Source: Planctomycetaceae bacterium
GTDB lineage: Bacteria; Planctomycetota; Planctomycetia; Planctomycetales; Planctomycetaceae
DNA: 21,894 nt
Direction of reading: 5' to 3'
Assembly: GCA_029259875.1 (NCBI GenBank)
Contig: JAJDEK010000044.1
Coordinates: 1 to 21,894 of the forward strand
Shown here: piece by piece, positions 17,644 through 21,894 of the stretch
How the letters are laid out: each line of letters opens with the position of its first letter
Numbering within the stretch: the stretch's first letter is position 1
Notes under the pieces: generated by a model
What the model saw: only the letters and a program-made list of their open reading frames with translations
Databases searched by the model: none
Told to the model about the DNA's origin: nothing
Program-made: the position numbers and the translations under genes

Positions 17644-18520
17644 ACTGATCGCCGTGCTTCCGACATTATTAACGTTAGGCAATGCCGCCTGTGGATTTGG
17701 CGCTATTACCTATGCTGCGAAAGTCGGTCCAGAATATCTTGATCATGCCTCATCAATTGGAGGCGGTTTGACTCGCATGCTGGGAACAACACCGGGAACC
17801 TTTAATTCGTTTGATAACCAGCATCTGTTTATCGCAGCGGTTCTCATATTTGTGGCGATGCTGTTTGATGCACTGGATGGCAGTGCTGCCCGTTGGACCA
17901 ATCAGACAAGTGAATTCGGGGCACAACTTGACAGCCTATGTGATGCAATCAGTTTCGGTATCGCACCTGCGTTTCTCATGTTGCAGATGATTCAATTTCG
18001 GACTGAATACCATCCGCGTTTACTGTGGGTGATCGCACTTCTGTTCGCTGTCTGCACGATTCTGAGATTAGCCAGGTTTAATGTGGAGACGGATGAAGAA
18101 GATACTCATGATGGTTTTAGTGGTCTCCCATCACCGGCTGCAGCGGGAACGGTCGCCTCCTTTCCCATCGCAATGCGCGGACTTCAAAAGCTGGCAGAAG
18201 ATTCCGAAACGGAATCATTCGCTCAAACAGTCTCCCAATGGCTGATACCAGCGGTTGAAATGTCACTTCCCTGGATTACGCTGGCAGTGGCCGCCTTGAT
18301 GGTCTCACGGATTCATTACGCCCATGTGTTTAATCAATTGTTCACAGGTCAACGCAGTCGGCGACACGTCATCCAGCTGGTTTTTTCCTTTGCATTGGTC
18401 TTCCTGGTACGCGAGTTGGCGATCCCCGTTTTATTCTGTTATTTCGCGTTTTCTGCACCAATTCATGCTTTTTGGGGAGAAGTTATCTCTGGGCGACTAT
18501 ACAAATCAAAACAAATCTGA
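17630..18520 (+). CDS. pssA: CDP-diacylglycerol-serine O-phosphatidyltransferase
   Basis: PssA makes phosphatidylserine from CDP-diacylglycerol and serine, the substrate of the preceding psd product. The CDP-alcohol phosphatidyltransferase motif D-G-x2-A-R-x8-G-x3-D-x3-D is complete: Asp83-Gly84, Ala87-Arg88, Gly97, Asp101, Asp105 within DALDGSAARWTNQTSEFGAQ. It is a multi-spanning membrane protein beginning MKKRKLIAVLPTLLTLGNAA, the usual N-terminus of the family. I chose the ATG at 17630, giving 296 residues, over an upstream in-frame start at 17597, because GAGGA lies just before it and the family N-terminus begins there. It overlaps psd by 14 nt. A 53-nt gap leads to ribE. Confidence 0.93.
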   Translation: MKKRKLIAVLPTLLTLGNAACGFGAITYAAKVGPEYLDHASSIGGGLTRMLGTTPGTFNSFDNQHLFIAAVLIFVAMLFDALDGSAARWTNQTSEFGAQLDSLCDAISFGIAPAFLMLQMIQFRTEYHPRLLWVIALLFAVCTILRLARFNVETDEEDTHDGFSGLPSPAAAGTVASFPIAMRGLQKLAEDSETESFAQTVSQWLIPAVEMSLPWITLAVAALMVSRIHYAHVFNQLFTGQRSRRHVIQLVFSFALVFLVRELAIPVLFCYFAFSAPIHAFWGEVISGRLYKSKQI

Positions 18521-18573
18521 GAAACTAGCTCGTTTTATCCCATTATTTTCGAACCCCAAAGGTATTACCACCG

Positions 18574-19191
18574 ATGTTTACGGGACTGGTCGAGGATCGG
18601 GGTACCGTTCAGCTATTAGAGAAGAACGGCTCTGCTCTCGATTTAACTCTTGAGATTTCGGAACTCATCACGAATGATGCCCACATTGGTGATAGTGTGG
18701 CGATTAACGGATGTTGCCTGACGGTTGTTGAAATCAAGACTGGTGCTCTTAAGTTCCAAGCAGGGGCAGAGACCCTTGCCAAAACGAACTTGAGTCTATT
18801 GTCCCTTGATGATCAGGTTAATATTGAACGTCCCTTAGCTGCCAATGCTCGCTTGGGAGGCCACTTTGTTCAAGGGCACGTTGATGGCGTTGGTTCGATA
18901 AAATCGATAGACAGGGATGGTGAGTGGATCACAATGTGGTTCGAAGTTCCCGAAGCACTTTCCCTGCAAATGGTGCCTAAAGGATCGGTCACTGTAGACG
19001 GGATTAGTTTGACCATCGTGGAGTGCCAGCCGGCTGCATTCAGTATTGCGTTGATACCGCATACGCTGGAAGTGACTACACTAGGCCAAAAAGAGGTTGG
19101 CAGTGTTGTGAATATCGAAACAGATATACTCGGGAAGTATGTACAGAAACTGATTCCCTTAAAACTTGATGGTTTCAATGAAAGACAATGA
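18574..19191 (+). CDS. ribE: Riboflavin synthase alpha chain
   Basis: Riboflavin synthase dismutates two 6,7-dimethyl-8-ribityllumazine molecules to riboflavin plus the pyrimidine precursor. The 205-residue protein has the two similar lumazine-binding halves: the first opens MFTGLVEDRGTV with DSVAINGCCLTVVE (41-54), the second opens RLGGHFVQGHVDGVG (93-107) with GSVTVDGISLTIVE. The N-terminal MFTGLVE is invariant in the family and fixes the start. No ribD, ribA/B or ribH is present here, and I see no FMN riboswitch in the 53 nt upstream. The last 14 nt overlap the chosen start of rsmA. Confidence 0.96.
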   Translation: MFTGLVEDRGTVQLLEKNGSALDLTLEISELITNDAHIGDSVAINGCCLTVVEIKTGALKFQAGAETLAKTNLSLLSLDDQVNIERPLAANARLGGHFVQGHVDGVGSIKSIDRDGEWITMWFEVPEALSLQMVPKGSVTVDGISLTIVECQPAAFSIALIPHTLEVTTLGQKEVGSVVNIETDILGKYVQKLIPLKLDGFNERQ

Positions 19192-20128
19192 TAGGCAGAC
19201 TCGATCTTATTTAATGCAGCTCTTTGAGCAGCATGGTTTTAACCCGCGCTCTGATTTGGGACAAAACTTTCTGATCGATTTGAATATCATTGATTACGTT
19301 GTTAACCATGGCCATATTCAACCGAAGGACATCGTGCTGGAAGTCGGTACTGGAACCGGAGGGATGACAACCTTTATGGCCCAGCGCGCAAAACATGTCG
19401 TAACGGTCGAGTATGACCAAAATATGCATACGCTGTCGAGTGAAGCGATTCAAAACTATCACAATATTACGCTGCTAAACTGTGACGCTTTAAAAAATAA
19501 AAACAGTCTGTCGCCTATAGTGCTTTCCGCGATACAAGAACAACTGCAGGCAAACCCTGGTAGTCATCTCAAACTCGTGGCCAATCTCCCTTACAACATC
19601 GCAACACCCATTGTTTCAAACCTCGTTGCGTCCGATCTTCCCTGGGATCGCATGGTTGTCACGATTCAGTATGAGCTTGGTTTGAAGATGTCCTGCAAAC
19701 CCTCGGGTTCAAACTACGGTGCTTTGTCAGTTTGGTTGCAGTCACAGTGTTTCGTCAAGCTTCTCAAAAAACTGGGACCGACCGTATTTTGGCCACGTCC
19801 AAAAGTTGATTCAGCCATCGTACAATTAACTCCCAATCCACCACTCAAAAATACGATTAGAGACCGTGCCTTCTTTCAGGATTTTCTGAGGCGTATGTTT
19901 CAGCATCGACGAAAATTGATGCGTAGTACGCTAGTTGGTATGTATAGCAAGCAATTATCCAAGTCTGAAGTGGATGCTATTTTATTGGAGCATGGGCTCA
20001 TAAAAGAAAAACCCCGGGCTGAAGAACTCGGGGTTTCGGACTTGATCCAATTAGCAAACTCGTTTCATGAACAAGTGATGCAAAATACCAATGTTGAAAC
20101 GAAACCAGAACAAACTGATCTTGTCTAA
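19178..20128 (+). CDS. rsmA: 16S rRNA adenine dimethyltransferase (KsgA/RsmA)
   Basis: RsmA dimethylates two adjacent adenines in the 3' hairpin of 16S rRNA late in 30S assembly. Motifs (from the ATG at 19178, 316 residues): [11 protein letters not shown] (24-34), the SAM-binding [11 protein letters not shown] (54-64), the acidic end of strand 2 in VTVEYDQNM, and the catalytic NLPYNIATP (136-144), followed by the C-terminal helical domain ([13 protein letters not shown]). The start is ambiguous: TTG at 19166, ATG at 19169 and ATG at 19178 are all in frame and none has a strong Shine-Dalgarno; coupling with the ribE stop (TGA at 19189-19191) is likely. An 8-bp inverted repeat within the coding sequence (20009-20036) is probably due to codons. 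Followed by guaB after 56 nt. Confidence 0.94.
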   Translation: MKDNDRQTRSYLMQLFEQHGFNPRSDLGQNFLIDLNIIDYVVNHGHIQPKDIVLEVGTGTGGMTTFMAQRAKHVVTVEYDQNMHTLSSEAIQNYHNITLLNCDALKNKNSLSPIVLSAIQEQLQANPGSHLKLVANLPYNIATPIVSNLVASDLPWDRMVVTIQYELGLKMSCKPSGSNYGALSVWLQSQCFVKLLKKLGPTVFWPRPKVDSAIVQLTPNPPLKNTIRDRAFFQDFLRRMFQHRRKLMRSTLVGMYSKQLSKSEVDAILLEHGLIKEKPRAEELGVSDLIQLANSFHEQVMQNTNVETKPEQTDLV

Positions 20129-20184
20129 GAAGACTATTTACTAAAATAAGATATAAATCTAAGAGACGCGTAAGGAGAGGACCA

Positions 20185-21669
20185 ATGGAAGATCGCATTA
20201 TCTGTCAGGGAGTCACATTTGATGATGTTCTGTTACAACCTGCCTATAGTGAAGTCATGCCTTCTGAAGTCAGTGTTGCCAGTCAGCTCACTAAAAATAT
20301 CCCTCTCAATGTTCCCATCATCAGCAGCCCCATGGATACCGTGACCGAAAGTGATATGGCCATTGGGATGGCACAAGAAGGGGGTATTGGTGTCATCCAC
20401 AAAAATATGACGCCCGAACAACAGTCTATGCTAGTAGATCTGGTAAAGCGGAGCGAAAATGGTGTCATTGTCGATCCGGTCACACTCCCTCCAGAAGCAA
20501 CAGTGGCAGAAGCTGCCGAAATAATGAAGCGCAGAAATATTGGTGGTGTGCCCGTTACGGAAAATGGGAAACTTGCGGGGATCTTGACGAATAGGGATTT
20601 GAGATTTCTTGATTCACCAGAAACCCGAATTTCTGAAGTCATGACGAAGGAAAAACTTGTAACGGCTACGGAGGATACGACGCTTGAGGAAGCTCAGCGG
20701 ATATTATTGGAAAATAAGGTCGAGAAACTTCTGCTGGTTGACGAAAATTATCAACTGAAGGGACTCATTACGATTAAAGACATCGACAAGACGATGCGGT
20801 TCCCGCTGGCCTCGAAAGATTCTCGAGGACGGCTGCGAGTTGGGGCTGCTGTCGGCGTATTTGATTTTGAGCGAGCCGCTTTACTGATTGAGAAGGGGGT
20901 TGATCTCCTGGTTGTTGATAGTGCTCATGGCCATTCTGGCAATGTAGTACAGACTGTGAGAGAAATCAAAGACCGATGGGACATCGATGTGGTTGCCGGA
21001 AATGTGGCTACAGAACAAGGTGCCCGTGACTTGGCAGATGCAGGAGCAGATGCCGTCAAAGTCGGAATTGGACCCGGATCGATTTGTACAACTCGAATTA
21101 TCTCAGGTGTGGGAGTTCCGCAATTAACGGCTATTTCCAATGCAGCAAAAGCATTGGAAGGGTCGGGAGTTCCCGTGATCGCCGATGGGGGAATTCGTTA
21201 CAGTGGTGACATTGCCAAAGCACTGGCAGCCGGTGCCCATACGGTAATGTTAGGAGGATTACTCGCAGGTCTGGATGAGAGTCCGGGCGAATTGATTTTA
21301 TATCAGGGACGTAGCTTCAAACGCTACCGTGGTATGGGATCAATGGGAGCAATGGTTAAAGGCAGTAGCGAACGTTACCGCCAAAGTTCAATCAAACAAG
21401 ATGGAAAGGACTCTGCTAAAAAACTCGTTCCTGAAGGAGTAGAAGGACGTGTCCCCTATAAAGGGCCACTTCAAAATCTACTCTACCAACTCGTAGGAGG
21501 ACTTCGGGCAGGAATGGGATATTTAGGCGTCCATTCTATCGCGGAAATGCGAACAGAGGCCAGATTTATTCAAGTCTCTGCAGCAACGGTTAGGGAGAAC
21601 CATCCGCATGACATTTCAGTCACTCAAGAAGCACCAAATTACACAGCCGAACATTCACCCATGGAATAA
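20185..21669 (+). CDS. guaB: Inosine-5'-monophosphate dehydrogenase
   Basis: GuaB oxidises IMP to XMP with NAD+, the committed step of GMP synthesis. The 494 residues show the usual order: N-terminal barrel ([16 protein letters not shown], 11-26), two CBS domains (about 95-205, e.g. [20 protein letters not shown]), then the rest of the TIM barrel with the nucleophile Cys301 in [18 protein letters not shown], the phosphate-binding [11 protein letters not shown] (332-342), [13 protein letters not shown] and the mobile flap [10 protein letters not shown] (381-390) with Arg397. The ATG is preceded by a strong AAGGAG seven bases upstream, the best ribosome binding site in this run. The next gene starts inside its 3' end. 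Confidence 0.97.
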   Translation: MEDRIICQGVTFDDVLLQPAYSEVMPSEVSVASQLTKNIPLNVPIISSPMDTVTESDMAIGMAQEGGIGVIHKNMTPEQQSMLVDLVKRSENGVIVDPVTLPPEATVAEAAEIMKRRNIGGVPVTENGKLAGILTNRDLRFLDSPETRISEVMTKEKLVTATEDTTLEEAQRILLENKVEKLLLVDENYQLKGLITIKDIDKTMRFPLASKDSRGRLRVGAAVGVFDFERAALLIEKGVDLLVVDSAHGHSGNVVQTVREIKDRWDIDVVAGNVATEQGARDLADAGADAVKVGIGPGSICTTRIISGVGVPQLTAISNAAKALEGSGVPVIADGGIRYSGDIAKALAAGAHTVMLGGLLAGLDESPGELILYQGRSFKRYRGMGSMGAMVKGSSERYRQSSIKQDGKDSAKKLVPEGVEGRVPYKGPLQNLLYQLVGGLRAGMGYLGVHSIAEMRTEARFIQVSAATVRENHPHDISVTQEAPNYTAEHSPME

Positions 21670-21894
21670 AGGTCGGCTACGATGGCTCATGGCTATGGTA
21701 CTTACTCTGGGGACGAGCCCGTTCGCTGCTGCGGATGAACCATTCGTTTCACCAGACCCTTTTGCCTTGCAAAAAGGGGCATCCGCCCAAACGTGGGAAG
21801 AACTAAAGGGGCGCTCAGCAGAAAAACGCTGGGAGTCGATCTCGCGCGAAAACAAACGCGAACTAAAAAAACAAAGCAGAAAAGCGCGCAAAGA
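21608..21894 (+). CDS. Secreted hypothetical protein, 3'-truncated by the window edge
   Basis: An open frame runs off the right edge with 95 complete codons. The ATG at 21608 lies inside guaB (62-nt overlap, different frame) and has AGGGAG about 10 bases upstream. From this start a signal peptide is well formed: basic segment NKGRLRW, hydrophobic core [16 protein letters not shown], then mature [13 protein letters not shown]. The mature part is highly charged and Lys/Arg-rich ([15 protein letters not shown]), possibly helical. A later in-frame ATG at 21689 would leave a signal peptide lacking the basic segment, so the earlier start is preferred. No family is recognised. The same-strand run suggests co-transcription with guaB. 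Confidence 0.6.
   Translation, partial: MTFQSLKKHQITQPNIHPWNKGRLRWLMAMVLTLGTSPFAAADEPFVSPDPFALQKGASAQTWEELKGRSAEKRWESISRENKRELKKQSRKARK

Noticed and set aside
20009..20036. 8-bp inverted repeat AAACCCCG/CGGGGTTT within rsmA, terminator-like
   Set aside because: It lies inside a conserved coding stretch (KPRAEELGV) with about 90 nt of gene still to come, and is followed by only three T, so it is probably incidental.

Overview
The window looks like chromosomal DNA from a planctomycete, perhaps a Gimesia-like member of the Planctomycetales. This is inference from gene content: a triple GYF-domain membrane protein, a small secreted LEGTW protein, a small Arg/Trp-rich protein of a type I associate with planctomycetes, and an N-terminally extended Psd beside PssA. 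GC content is moderate, intergenic gaps are fairly long, and recognisable Shine-Dalgarno sequences occur before only some genes. No tRNA, rRNA, CRISPR array, insertion sequence or phage gene was found. Most of the window is housekeeping DNA.

Layout. On the minus strand, 1-4318 holds a 3'-truncated MMPL/RND-type exporter, a coding-like frame with no normal start codon (2167-2364), and a membrane-anchored FlaA1/CapD-type nucleotide-sugar dehydratase/epimerase. A 377-nt divergent spacer with an AT-rich palindrome follows. On the plus strand, 4696-10478 carries a TrpG/PabA glutamine amidotransferase, MoeA, Lnt (apolipoprotein N-acyltransferase) and the GYF-domain protein. On the minus strand, 10629-12335 carries a small secreted protein and RNase D. 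A lone MotB/OmpA-like protein lies on the plus strand at 12685-13401.

On the minus strand, 16095-13424 reads enolase, an FtsB/DivIC-like membrane protein, a doubtful 65-codon frame and a 107-residue protein. Eno next to ftsB is a neighbourhood known from many proteobacteria. Here a strong intrinsic terminator sits between the two genes, with its U-tract one base before the annotated ATG of the second. On the plus strand, 16576 to the end is a tightly packed run: psd, pssA, ribE (riboflavin synthase), rsmA, guaB and the start of a secreted protein whose start codon lies inside guaB.

How the genes work together. PssA makes phosphatidylserine and Psd decarboxylates it to phosphatidylethanolamine. 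Lnt uses phospholipid as acyl donor to mature lipoproteins. The FlaA1-like enzyme probably feeds surface polysaccharide synthesis. The MotB/OmpA-like and GYF proteins are envelope-associated proteins of unknown role. The remainder is core metabolism (enolase, IMP dehydrogenase, riboflavin, chorismate-derived cofactor or tryptophan, molybdenum cofactor) and RNA processing (RNase D, RsmA). I did not find an obviously new multigene system. The best leads are the eno / terminator / ftsB-like arrangement, the GYF protein, and the small or start-less frames.
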